Positions 1 to 5,929 of a stretch of 6,969 bases of DNA are shown one piece after another. This stretch comes from Chitinophagaceae bacterium (GTDB taxonomy: Bacteria > Bacteroidota > Bacteroidia > Chitinophagales > Chitinophagaceae): positions 1 to 6,969 of the forward strand of contig CANGEZ010000105.1 in NCBI GenBank assembly GCA_947452875.1, given 5' to 3'. The first letter of the stretch is position 1, and each line of letters begins with the position of its first letter. Made by a program: the position numbers and the translations under genes. The notes under the pieces were generated by a model, which worked only from the letters and a program-made list of their open reading frames with translations, was not told the DNA's origin and ran no database searches.

Positions 1-56
1 GACAAGTGATTAAAAATAACAAGTGAAAGAAATAAACACAAAAGCAATTTCTTCAT
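1..56 (-). CDS. Start of an exported protein, cut by the left edge (partial)
   Basis: On the minus strand an ATG at 56-54 opens a frame reading MKKLLLCLFLSLVIFNHL and then a serine codon (TC visible) before the window ends. Two lysines followed by a run of Leu, Phe, Val and Ile is a classic Sec signal-peptide start, so the product is probably exported. No mature sequence is visible, so its function cannot be told. It lies 47 nt past the stop of the HMA gene at 104-649, on the same strand, and the hairpin at 71-100 stands between them. By analogy with other Bacteroidota loci it could be a TonB-dependent receptor or another small metal-binding protein, but this is a guess. Only 18 full codons are seen, so a chance frame is possible; the signal-peptide pattern makes a real gene more likely than not. 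Confidence 0.5.
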   Translation of the reverse strand, partial: MKKLLLCLFLSLVIFNHL

Positions 57-66
57 AAAAAGAATT

Positions 67-100
67 AAAAAAGGATACAGCTATTACTAACTGTATCCTT
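67..100 (-). terminator. Rho-independent terminator or attenuator after the HMA genes
   Basis: A perfect 10-bp inverted repeat (AAGGATACAG at 71-80, CTGTATCCTT at 91-100) encloses a 10-nt loop. Read on the minus strand, the second arm runs into six T residues (72-67). It begins 3 nt after the stop codon of the 181-aa HMA gene. This is the standard intrinsic terminator layout. Because another signal-peptide start codon lies only 11 nt past the T-run, it could also act as an attenuator that reduces expression of the next gene. Confidence 0.85.
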
Positions 101-103
101 AGT

Positions 104-649
104 TTATGAAATCGTGACGTGATAAATTCTGATTCCGGATTTGGCATTTTTGTCTTTGCAACAAGAACCCATATAACCAGTTTGATAACAAGCCATTGTT
201 GTCAATTTTGAATTCTTCTTAAACTCCTTTGCAGACACAAAACCTTTATCCAATATTTTGAAACTGGTTTCGCCATTGATTAGTTTTTTATCAGTATTCA
301 AAAAATGAAACATTTTGCCATCAATATCAACATGCGCATCGTTGCTTACTTCAACTTGATTAACATTTAATGTAACAATCATTTTAGCCACAAAAAAACC
401 AGCATCTTCAACCTTTTTTTTCAGCAAATCAAAATTTGCTGCTGTGCCAGGTTTGATGGTGATTTCAAAAGTTGAAGATGACACATCTGCTTTTACATTT
501 TCTACAAAATCTAGTGTCTTCAATGATTTATTGATGGCGTTACTGCACATGCTGCAGGTAAGTCCGCTGGCTTGTAAACTAACTTTTGTAACCTGAGCAT
601 TAATGGATACAGAAATCAAACATGATAAAGCCAGTAATAGCTTTTTCAT
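104..649 (-). CDS. Exported heavy-metal-associated (HMA) domain protein with extra C-terminal region
   Basis: The 181-aa product has a signal peptide (residues 1-18, MKKLLLALSCLISVSINA, likely cleaved before Gln19). An HMA/ferredoxin-like fold follows at about 20-95. The metal-binding loop is GLTCSMC (29-35), the CxxC of HMA domains that bind Cu(I) or similar soft metals, and FVENVKADVSSSTFEITI and VEDAGFFV fit the later strands and helix. Residues of about 96-181 are not part of the HMA fold. They contain a lone Cys154 and a GSCCKD motif (161-166), possibly a second metal site. I do not recognise this region. The protein probably acts in the periplasm as a metal chaperone or sink. The ATG at 649 lies 2 nt after the stop of the upstream HMA gene, so the two are surely co-transcribed. 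The metal is not determined by sequence; copper is most likely from family knowledge. Confidence 0.85.
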   Translation of the reverse strand: MKKLLLALSCLISVSINAQVTKVSLQASGLTCSMCSNAINKSLKTLDFVENVKADVSSSTFEITIKPGTAANFDLLKKKVEDAGFFVAKMIVTLNVNQVEVSNDAHVDIDGKMFHFLNTDKKLINGETSFKILDKGFVSAKEFKKNSKLTTMACYQTGYMGSCCKDKNAKSGIRIYHVTIS

Positions 650-651
650 AA

Positions 652-1020
652 TTATTCTTTTGGTTTTGCGTCAGCAATTTCTTTACGATCGTATTTGCAA
701 CAGCCATGTAAATTGTCATAAGCTTTATCATCGCCAGTTACATCTTGTGTATCATAACCCACTTTCGCAATGGCTTCCTGAATTTTCAGGGCATTGGTTT
801 TATCAGTAGTAAATTCCAATGCTAGCATATGAGAATCTACATCCCAAACTGCAGTTTCTGCGCCTGCAGATTTTGCTGCTTTTTCGATTTTTTTCTTACA
901 CATTCCGCAACTGCCCCAAACTTTGATGTTCTCTTTAACTGAAGCTTGTGCTTGTGCAAATGTGCTGTTGGTAAATAACGAGCCGATTAATAACACGGCA
1001 ATAAATGACATAATTTTCAT
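652..1020 (-). CDS. Exported HMA-domain metal-binding protein
   Basis: The 122-aa product has a signal peptide (residues 1-22, ending NSTFA before QAQAS). A single HMA domain at about 28-95 carries the binding motif GSCGMC (36-41) in the loop before the first helix (KKKIEKAAKSAGA), then VWDVDSHMLALEF and IQEAIAKVGYDTQDV, which match the betaalphabeta-betaalphabeta pattern. A short tail holds HGCCKYDR (105-112), a vicinal cysteine pair seen in related Bacteroidota proteins, and ends lysine-rich. It is expected to bind soft metal ions in the periplasm and pass them to a partner. The start is ATG at 1020, and no Shine-Dalgarno sequence is visible, as is usual in this phylum. The HYC_CC_PP gene ends 84 nt upstream on the same strand; I see no convincing promoter or other element in that gap, so one operon is likely but not proven. 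Confidence 0.88.
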   Translation of the reverse strand: MKIMSFIAVLLIGSLFTNSTFAQAQASVKENIKVWGSCGMCKKKIEKAAKSAGAETAVWDVDSHMLALEFTTDKTNALKIQEAIAKVGYDTQDVTGDDKAYDNLHGCCKYDRKEIADAKPKE

Positions 1021-1104
1021 TTTGATTGATTTTTGGTTTGAATAAATAAATAGAAAGACAACCAGCTTTGAACTGATTGAGAAAATAATTGAGTAAATAA
1101 TATT

Positions 1105-1491
1105 CTAAATTCTGAAAACCCTATTGCGAAGGAATAACGGAGGACCGTATTGTTCGGGCTTTAAGGGTAAATGAGGAGTTGTATGATAAATAGTATAAAC
1201 AGAAGCCAATGGGATCTCCAATTGAGTTGTGGGAACGATGGCATTACTATTAATACAACTGTAAGAAGAATTATTGTTTTTAAAATTATTGGCCAGCTTG
1301 AAAAACTTTACTTCATCATTGCAGCAACCACCTTTCTTTTCGGTCATGCCACAGCGAGCACATTTTTCATTTTGCGAACTATGAAAATCAATGCCGGTGA
1401 ATTTCCCCATGCAATAATGCAATTCCACAGAAAAGCCTGTAGATAGCATCAAGTAGAAGAAAGTCAATATCGACAACAATATTTTTTTCAC
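1105..1491 (-). CDS. HYC_CC_PP family small exported cysteine-rich protein
   Basis: The 128-aa product begins with a hydrophobic signal segment (KKILLSILTFFYLMLSTGFS, residues 2-21). The landmarks that name this Bacteroidota family follow in order: HYC at 25-27, GCC at 55-57 and PP at 117-118, the last within a conserved-looking C-terminus (YGPPLFLRN, 115-123). There is also a CARC pair at 44-47 and a single Cys79. The family's role is not established. The cysteine and histidine content and the downstream HMA genes suggest periplasmic metal or redox handling. The start codon is GTG (1491-1489), chosen because it directly precedes the Lys-Lys of the signal peptide and no in-frame ATG lies nearby upstream; the next Met (15) is inside the hydrophobic core. 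A -7-like TACCTTTA ends only 4 nt upstream, so the mRNA may be nearly leaderless. Family assignment is from recalled motif names, not a search. Confidence 0.78.
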   Translation of the reverse strand: MKKILLSILTFFYLMLSTGFSVELHYCMGKFTGIDFHSSQNEKCARCGMTEKKGGCCNDEVKFFKLANNFKNNNSSYSCINSNAIVPTTQLEIPLASVYTIYHTTPHLPLKPEQYGPPLFLRNRVFRI

Positions 1492-1495
1492 GGCG

Positions 1496-1503
1496 TAAAG
1501 GTA
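1496..1503 (-). promoter_or_regulatory. Possible -7 box before the HYC_CC_PP gene
   Basis: TACCTTTA on the minus strand differs at one position from the Bacteroidota -7 consensus TAnnTTTG. It ends 4 nt before the GTG start. No good -33 TTTG is found about 19 nt further upstream, so support is limited to the single box. Confidence 0.3.
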
Positions 1504-1598
1504 GACACTAATTGAAAAGAATGCTAGTTTTTTTGGGAGAAAATGACCTTATAATGTTAAGATTTGTTTGAGTATTTAGCACGAGATGATAGTTATTA

Positions 1599-1783
1599 TT
1601 CCGTTCCTTCGGAACGTTTTGTGAGAGATAGCCACGAATTCACGAATTGTTTTACCGCGGAGACCAGAGTGAGTGAGGTTTCGCTGAGGTAGTCGATACT
1701 TTTCATTTCTCCCCTCTCTATTGGAGAGGGGTCGGGGGTGAGGCTTGGCATTACACTTCCCCCTTTGGGGGATTGAGGGGGCT
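1599..1783. repeat. Mosaic of Bacteroidota-type intergenic repeats after the porin gene
   Basis: This gap holds no credible gene and breaks into modules. At 1602-1616, CGTTCC-TTC-GGAACG forms a 6-bp hairpin followed on the plus strand by TTTT. At 1633-1648 is a tandem CACGAATT CACGAATT. At 1654-1692 is a degenerate 'ACCGCGGAGACCAGAG' stretch. At 1711-1731, CCCCTCTC-TATTG-GAGAGGGG is an 8-bp hairpin followed by TCGGGGGTGAGG. At 1758-1772, TCCCCC-TTT-GGGGGA is a hairpin followed by TTGAGGGGG. From general knowledge, sequences of these types recur between genes in many Bacteroidota and give spurious peptides such as LTPDPSPIERGE and PPQSPKGG. The two GC-rich hairpins lie 12-75 nt after the porin stop, so they may terminate or protect its mRNA, though neither has a T-run on that strand. 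Confidence 0.7.
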
Positions 1784-3826
1784 TTAATTCACAAACCACC
1801 ACCTGATTCCAAACCTGAAAATAAATCCTTGTGTAGGATATAATGGCGCAGCAAAATTGTTGTTCGTAAATCCAAATCCCTGATTAAAGCTCATCGTATT
1901 TAAATTCTCAGCTCTGATAAATGCCGAAAATCCTTTGATTCTAAAATCCACATAAGCAGTAATATCCGGAAGGTTTTTTAAGGTAAACGTATCCTGTGGC
2001 ACAAACTGCCCTGTAACCGGCGAATACCCATAACATTTGTAAGGCGTAAAATATCGGAATTCCAAACCGGTAGACAAATTCAAATTTTTGAAAAACAAAC
2101 CTTCAAATGCAATTCTGTTTCGAGTGTATAATAATGGCACTCGAATTGGTGATGAATTGTCTGTTTGTTGCACAGTCGCTTCTGTGTACCAATTCCATTT
2201 TTTTGACAGTTTGAACTTCTTCGAAGCGCTGGCCTGAACGACATTAATAGGATTGCCAAACTGAGCCGTTGTAGTATAGTTTTTAAAATAACTATAATTT
2301 ATGTACAAATGATTTTTAAAACTGAGGTGAATAAAACGGGTAAACAATTCAGCACCAAAAGACGTAATATTCTCTTTGCTGAAATTAATTGTAGTACCGG
2401 GATTAAATGATGATCTCTCATCAAAAATAAAGGACGGTGTTCGATTCACATTGTTGAAAAATAAATTGATGCTTCCTGATTTCTTATTGAGTGCACGACT
2501 TAAAGAAGCATACACATTATAATCTCCTTCATTCAAACCTTTGGCGTACAACTCTCCTTTTAGCAACATGTCCCATAATTTATTTCGGGTGCGATTACGA
2601 TATTCGCCATGAACATAAAGATTATAGAAATTTGATTTACTGTTGGCAAAAGTTCCGGTGATGTTTTGAAGCGTAACACCTGCCAGGAAAAACTGTGCAT
2701 TGTTTTTGGTATCGGGATACTGGATTAAACTAATATCATTTTTTATAGAAGACCATTTTTCTTGTAAAGTAAAGGTGTCTAAAGACTTCCTTAAATCAAC
2801 GTGATACCAATCGGCATATCTGGTAGAATCAGCATTGATGTCGCTGAAACGATAAGTTTCTTTACTTCCTGTAAATGTGTATTGAATTCTAAATTTCGGA
2901 TAAAACAAATATTCTGTTGTAGAGTCATTAATTTCAATCGAATCGCGTTTGCCCAAATCATAGCTTTGTCTGAGAAAGAAATTAAAATCTTTGTAAGTAT
3001 TTCCGGTAAGGACTGTAGTTACAAAAGGATTATTTCTATAAGCCGCATTATTGCCTAAATTAACCGGAACACTGAATCGGTCTTTACGATAAGGATCAGA
3101 AAGATAATCCGCATTTTCAACGCCTCCATTTTCAGAACCTCTGATATTATTGCCGGTAAGACTGAACCATAAATTGTATCTTTTTCTTTTTCCCTGATAA
3201 CTAGAGAAAATACGATAAGCGTTATGATTGGTATTTTGAGTGATAAAGAATCCTGGAGCATTGATGAGCTTGTAATCAAATCCCCAATTGAGATTGGGCT
3301 TAGGATTTTGGGTGTAACCGGCTTTCAGCATTTGTTCTTTCCCTGATGCCAGCTGATAACTTAAAGTGGTAAAGGGTCGGGTTGTTTTGTAAAAACGAGT
3401 TCCTTCTATGGTATATTTATAAATGTCATAAGCATGAAAACCCGCATCAAATCCTGCTTTTTGTAAAGGCTGAAAAATTAAAGAAGTAGCCGCTGCCCCA
3501 TTATTACCTAGATATAAATAATTCGAAGGCACCGAATAATATGTATCAAAATCATTAATACTGGAATCAATAAACCCCTTTTTGGTAGAATCTAAAAATT
3601 TAAAACTGATACTGATAGAGTCTTTGGCATCATCTCGATGTTCAAAGCTTATCGTATCTGAGTTTGCAGCTTGATTTTCGGTGTTTACAACAGGTTGTCC
3701 AGAATTATTATTGATAGGTTGAGCCTTGGTACCATCATCAACTACAATTGGCCTCCTAGGTCTTACCTGAGAAAATGAAGCAAATGCCACCAAAATCAGT
3801 ATTATAAAAACAACCGTTTTTTTCAT
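1784..3826 (-). CDS. Putative porin, outer-membrane beta-barrel (Porin_10-like)
   Basis: The 680-aa product starts with a signal peptide (MKKTVVFIILILVAFASFSQ). A proline- and arginine-rich stretch and a polar linker of about 80 residues follow. The rest is a long beta-barrel with alternating aromatic and polar strands, for example RYNLWFSLTGNNIRG, FNFFLRQSYDLG and YNLYVHGEYRNRTRN. It ends in YPTQGFIFRFGIRWWFVN, an aromatic final strand of the kind recognised by the Bam machinery. Length and layout fit the Bacteroidota 'putative porin' family (PF14121), whose substrate is unknown. No TonB box or plug domain is seen, so it is not a TonB-dependent receptor. The ATG at 3826 is preferred over a TTG four codons upstream because it begins the signal peptide and because that TTG lies within the likely -7 box. 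It is divergent from sucC and apparently a single-gene unit. Confidence 0.85.
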   Translation of the reverse strand: MKKTVVFIILILVAFASFSQVRPRRPIVVDDGTKAQPINNNSGQPVVNTENQAANSDTISFEHRDDAKDSISISFKFLDSTKKGFIDSSINDFDTYYSVPSNYLYLGNNGAAATSLIFQPLQKAGFDAGFHAYDIYKYTIEGTRFYKTTRPFTTLSYQLASGKEQMLKAGYTQNPKPNLNWGFDYKLINAPGFFITQNTNHNAYRIFSSYQGKRKRYNLWFSLTGNNIRGSENGGVENADYLSDPYRKDRFSVPVNLGNNAAYRNNPFVTTVLTGNTYKDFNFFLRQSYDLGKRDSIEINDSTTEYLFYPKFRIQYTFTGSKETYRFSDINADSTRYADWYHVDLRKSLDTFTLQEKWSSIKNDISLIQYPDTKNNAQFFLAGVTLQNITGTFANSKSNFYNLYVHGEYRNRTRNKLWDMLLKGELYAKGLNEGDYNVYASLSRALNKKSGSINLFFNNVNRTPSFIFDERSSFNPGTTINFSKENITSFGAELFTRFIHLSFKNHLYINYSYFKNYTTTAQFGNPINVVQASASKKFKLSKKWNWYTEATVQQTDNSSPIRVPLLYTRNRIAFEGLFFKNLNLSTGLEFRYFTPYKCYGYSPVTGQFVPQDTFTLKNLPDITAYVDFRIKGFSAFIRAENLNTMSFNQGFGFTNNNFAAPLYPTQGFIFRFGIRWWFVN

Positions 3827-3835
3827 GAGCTGCGG

Positions 3836-3843
3836 CAAAGATA
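3836..3843 (-). promoter_or_regulatory. Bacteroidota -7 box of the porin gene
   Basis: TATCTTTG on the minus strand matches TAnnTTTG exactly and ends 9 nt before the ATG at 3826. A TTG lies 14 nt upstream of the box rather than the usual 19 or so, so the -33 element is poor. If the box is used, transcription would begin about 5 nt before the ATG and the leader would be very short. Confidence 0.5.
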
Positions 3844-3913
3844 ATTTGATAATTGGACAATTGGTTAATTTGACAATTTGATGATTTGATAATTATTCAA
3901 TTTGATAATTTTA
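3840..3913. repeat. Degenerate AATTTGATAATT-type repeat array
   Basis: About 74 bp made almost wholly of variants of AATTTGATAATT, AATTTGACAATT and AATTGGACAATT. A 15-nt stretch (ATTTGATAATTGGAC, 3844-3858) recurs exactly at 5325-5339 beyond sucC, and GATTTGATAATT occurs at 3883-3894 and 5324-5335. The array lies in the divergent gap between the porin and sucC and is not coding. Confidence 0.75.
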
Positions 3914-3929
3914 CTGTTGAAATGACCTT

Positions 3930-3990
3930 ATTGAACCTTTTGAACTTATTAAACCTTTTGAACCATTAACCCCTTAAACCTCCGAAACCT
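3930..3990. repeat. Degenerate TTGAACC-type repeat array upstream of sucC
   Basis: Imperfect units of about 7-10 nt follow each other: TTATTGAACC, TTTTGAAC, TTATTAAACC, TTTTGAACC, ATTAACC, CCTTAAACC, TCCGAAACC. The 21 bases at 3938-3958 recur exactly at 5379-5399 on the far side of sucC. The array ends directly at the putative -33 region of the sucC promoter. Confidence 0.75.
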
Positions 3991-3991
3991 T

Positions 3992-4021
3992 TTTTAATTT
4001 TCCTTTCATTCCTTATCTTCG
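3992..4021 (+). promoter_or_regulatory. Probable sucC promoter
   Basis: TATCTTCG at 4014-4021 resembles the Bacteroidota -7 box TAnnTTTG with one change (C for T). A T-run at 3990-3995 supplies a TTTT at 3992-3995, 18 nt upstream, as a weak -33. The box ends 16 nt before the sucC ATG, giving a short A/T-rich leader without a Shine-Dalgarno sequence. Confidence 0.5.
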
Positions 4022-4037
4022 CAAAAATTTTCAACAA

Positions 4038-5249
4038 ATGAACTTACACGAATATCAAGCCAAAGAATTATTAAAAAAATTCAATGTGCCTGTACAGGAA
4101 GGAATAGCTTGTAGCACTGCAACTGAAGCAGAAGAAGCATATCGCCAGATTCATACACAATTTGGAAGCAAATTCGCTGTAGTTAAAGCTCAGATACATG
4201 CTGGTGGACGTGGTAAAGGTTCAATTGTAGGAAAAGAACAAAGAGGTGTTGCTGTTGGTAAAAGCATGGAAGATGTAGTGAAAATTGCTGATAATATTCT
4301 TGGTGGCACTTTGGTAACTATTCAAACTGGACCTGAAGGCAAACTGGTTAATAAAGTATTGGTAGCTCAGGACGTTTATTATGAAGGTCCTAATCCTGTA
4401 AAAGAATTCTACTTAGCCATCTTAATGGATAGAAGCAGCTGCATGAATGTGGTGATGTATAGTACAGAAGGCGGCATGAACATTGAAGATGTGGCTCATG
4501 ATACTCCTGAGAAAATATTCAAAGAATTCGTTCATCCAGGTGGAAAATTACAAGGATTTCAAGCTAGAAAAATTGCTTTCAATCTTGGTTTAAGCGGCGA
4601 ATCATTTAAAAACTGCGTAAAATTCGTAACCAATCTTTACAACGCTTATGTTGATTTGGATTGCGGTATGTTAGAAATAAATCCTTTATTCAAAACCAGT
4701 GATGAGAAAATCATTGCGGTAGATTGTAAAATGAACATTGATGATAATGCTTTAATGCGTCATCCTGAAGTGGCTGCTTTAAGAGATATTTCTGAAGAAG
4801 ATCCTACTGAAGTAGAAGCTGGTAAATTCAATTTGAATTTTGTGAAATTAGATGGCAATGTAGGTTGTATGGTAAATGGTGCAGGTTTGGCTATGGCCAC
4901 TATGGATATGATTAAATTATCTGGTGGCGATCCTGCCAATTTCCTTGACGTAGGTGGTACTGCTAATGCAACGACTGTAGAAGCAGGTTTCAGAATCATC
5001 ATGAAGGATCCAAAAGTAAAAGCTATTTTGATTAATATCTTCGGCGGTATCGTTCGTTGCGATCGTGTGGCTCAAGGCGTTATTGATGCATATAAGAGTA
5101 TTGGCAACATTGAAATTCCTATCATTGTTCGTTTGCAAGGAACCAATGCTGATGTAGCAAAAAAACTAATCGACGAAAGCGGATTGAAAGTTCAAAGCGC
5201 CATCTTATTAAGCGAAGCTGCTGCTTTGGTGGGTAAGGCGGTTGCGTAA
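4038..5249 (+). CDS. sucC: Succinyl-CoA synthetase (ADP-forming) subunit beta
   Basis: SucC pairs with SucD in the cytoplasm to interconvert succinyl-CoA + ADP + Pi and succinate + CoA + ATP in the TCA cycle. The 403-aa product is full length and slightly longer than the E. coli protein (388). The N-terminal ATP-grasp region begins MNLHEYQAKELL and contains the nucleotide-binding VVKAQIHAGGRGKG (48-61). EINPL (213-217) and AVDCK (227-231) give Asn215 and Asp229, matching in spacing the Mg-nucleotide ligands Asn199 and Asp213 of the E. coli enzyme. The C-terminal ligase domain has GNVGCMVNGAGLAMATMD (273-290), NFLDVGG (301-307) and NIFGGIVRCD (333-342). The ATG at 4038 matches the family start. 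No sucD follows: the next gene on this strand is an acetyltransferase 187 bp away, so sucC seems to be its own unit and sucD must lie elsewhere. Confidence 0.98.
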   Translation: MNLHEYQAKELLKKFNVPVQEGIACSTATEAEEAYRQIHTQFGSKFAVVKAQIHAGGRGKGSIVGKEQRGVAVGKSMEDVVKIADNILGGTLVTIQTGPEGKLVNKVLVAQDVYYEGPNPVKEFYLAILMDRSSCMNVVMYSTEGGMNIEDVAHDTPEKIFKEFVHPGGKLQGFQARKIAFNLGLSGESFKNCVKFVTNLYNAYVDLDCGMLEINPLFKTSDEKIIAVDCKMNIDDNALMRHPEVAALRDISEEDPTEVEAGKFNLNFVKLDGNVGCMVNGAGLAMATMDMIKLSGGDPANFLDVGGTANATTVEAGFRIIMKDPKVKAILINIFGGIVRCDRVAQGVIDAYKSIGNIEIPIIVRLQGTNADVAKKLIDESGLKVQSAILLSEAAALVGKAVA

Positions 5250-5339
5250 GTCAATTTGGTGATTTGATAATGTGTCAATTTGGTGATTGGTGAATTTCCA
5301 ATGTGAAAATATATCTATTTGAGGATTTGATAATTGGAC
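5250..5339. repeat. AATTTGATAATT/TCAATTTGGTGATT repeats after sucC
   Basis: GTCAATTTGGTGATT occurs at 5250-5264 and again at 5274-5288, a 24-nt period. ATTTGATAATTGGAC at 5325-5339 is an exact copy of 3844-3858. This is the same repeat family as upstream of sucC. No hairpin with a T-run that would be a clear sucC terminator is seen here. Confidence 0.65.
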
Positions 5340-5378
5340 TTTTCAAAGTTTTTTAATGTTCATCTTATAATTTGGGTA

Positions 5379-5436
5379 TTTTGAACTTATTAAACCTTTG
5401 AAACCTTTTGAACCAGTCTTGAACTTTTATTTGAAC
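5379..5436. repeat. TTGAACC-type repeats before the acetyltransferase
   Basis: TTTTGAAC, TTATTAAACC, TTTGAAACC, TTTTGAACC, AGTCTTGAAC and TTTTATTTGAAC follow in series up to the ATG at 5437. The first 21 bases (5379-5399) are identical to 3938-3958. An alternative TTG start for the following gene, at 5398, falls inside this array and is therefore not favoured. Confidence 0.7.
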
Positions 5437-5925
5437 ATGATAATCAGAAACGCCTCCATAGCAGATCTCCCTACAATCGTTTCCATATACAATTCTATCA
5501 TTCCCGGAAGAATGGTGACTGCAGATATTGAACCAGTGACTGTAGAAGATAGAACAGCATGGTTTCTTTCCCATACGCCTACTCGACCCATTTGGATTTT
5601 TGAAGATGAAAATAATGCAATCATCGGATGGGCTAGTTTTAAAAATTTCTATGGACGACCGGCTTATTCTGGTACCGCTGAATTCAGTATGTACCTTGAT
5701 GAAAATTTCAGAAGCAAAGGCTATGGTTTACAAATTCTGAATTACGCTATTCAACAAAGCCCAGCATTACAATTACACACTTTACTAGGTTTCATTTTTG
5801 AACAAAATACCCCAAGTATCATACTATTTAAAAAAGCAGGTTTCGAAGAATGGGGACATTTACCTGATGTGGCTATTCTCGATGAAAAGAGTTGTAGTTT
5901 GAAAATTTTGGGGAGAAAGGTGTAA
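5437..5925 (+). CDS. GNAT-family N-acetyltransferase (phosphinothricin/methionine sulfoximine type)
   Basis: The 162-aa product is a single GNAT domain that would transfer an acetyl group from acetyl-CoA to an amine. The N-terminus IIRNASIADLPTIVSIYNS (2-20), EPVTVEDRTAWFLSH (32-46) and IIGWASFKNFYGRPAYSGTAE (62-82) follow the pattern of the Pat/Bar/MddA (YncA) subfamily. The acetyl-CoA pyrophosphate loop is FRSKGYG (91-97), fitting [RQ]xxGx[GA]. Glu82 aligns with the conserved Glu of this subfamily, and NTPSIILFKKAGFEEWGHL (124-142) matches its 'NxxSIxLxxxxGFxxxGxL' motif. The C-terminus differs from the usual tail of that subfamily (no clear WxDxxxMxR), so the true substrate is uncertain. 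The ATG at 5437 is chosen because it gives the usual N-terminus; a TTG 13 codons upstream would add repeat-derived residues. It is convergent with the PBP gene. Confidence 0.85.
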   Translation: MIIRNASIADLPTIVSIYNSIIPGRMVTADIEPVTVEDRTAWFLSHTPTRPIWIFEDENNAIIGWASFKNFYGRPAYSGTAEFSMYLDENFRSKGYGLQILNYAIQQSPALQLHTLLGFIFEQNTPSIILFKKAGFEEWGHLPDVAILDEKSCSLKILGRKV

Positions 5926-5929
5926 GCCT

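Noticed and set aside
603..809. A 68-codon plus-strand frame across the junction of the two HMA genes
   Set aside because: It is antisense to two well-supported genes and has no recognisable feature.
1171..1446. A 91-codon plus-strand frame
   Set aside because: It lies opposite the HYC_CC_PP gene, which has a signal peptide and the family motifs; this frame shows no domain and is a shadow.
1596..1802. An open frame of 68 codons on the minus strand, overlapping the end of the porin gene
   Set aside because: Its translation (PPQSPKGG, LTPDPSPIERGE, FVNSWL) is typical of the spurious peptides read from Bacteroidota intergenic repeats, and it lies fully across the repeat mosaic.
3055..3279. A 74-codon minus-strand frame rich in hydrophobic residues
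   Set aside because: It lies within the porin gene in another frame; the porin reading is continuous and shows the expected strands, so no frameshift or nested gene is needed.
3840..3990. Possible CRISPR array or iteron-type origin in the repeats before sucC
   Set aside because: Units are only 7-12 nt, degenerate and without spacers of constant length; there are no cas or rep genes nearby.
5339..5355. ACTTTTCAAAGTTTTTT as a sucC terminator
   Set aside because: The stem is at most 4 A/T-rich pairs with a normal loop, too weak to call, and it lies about 90 nt after the stop.
5398..5436. A TTG start giving the acetyltransferase 13 more residues
   Set aside because: The added residues come from the TTGAACC repeat, and the ATG at 5437 gives the normal GNAT N-terminus.
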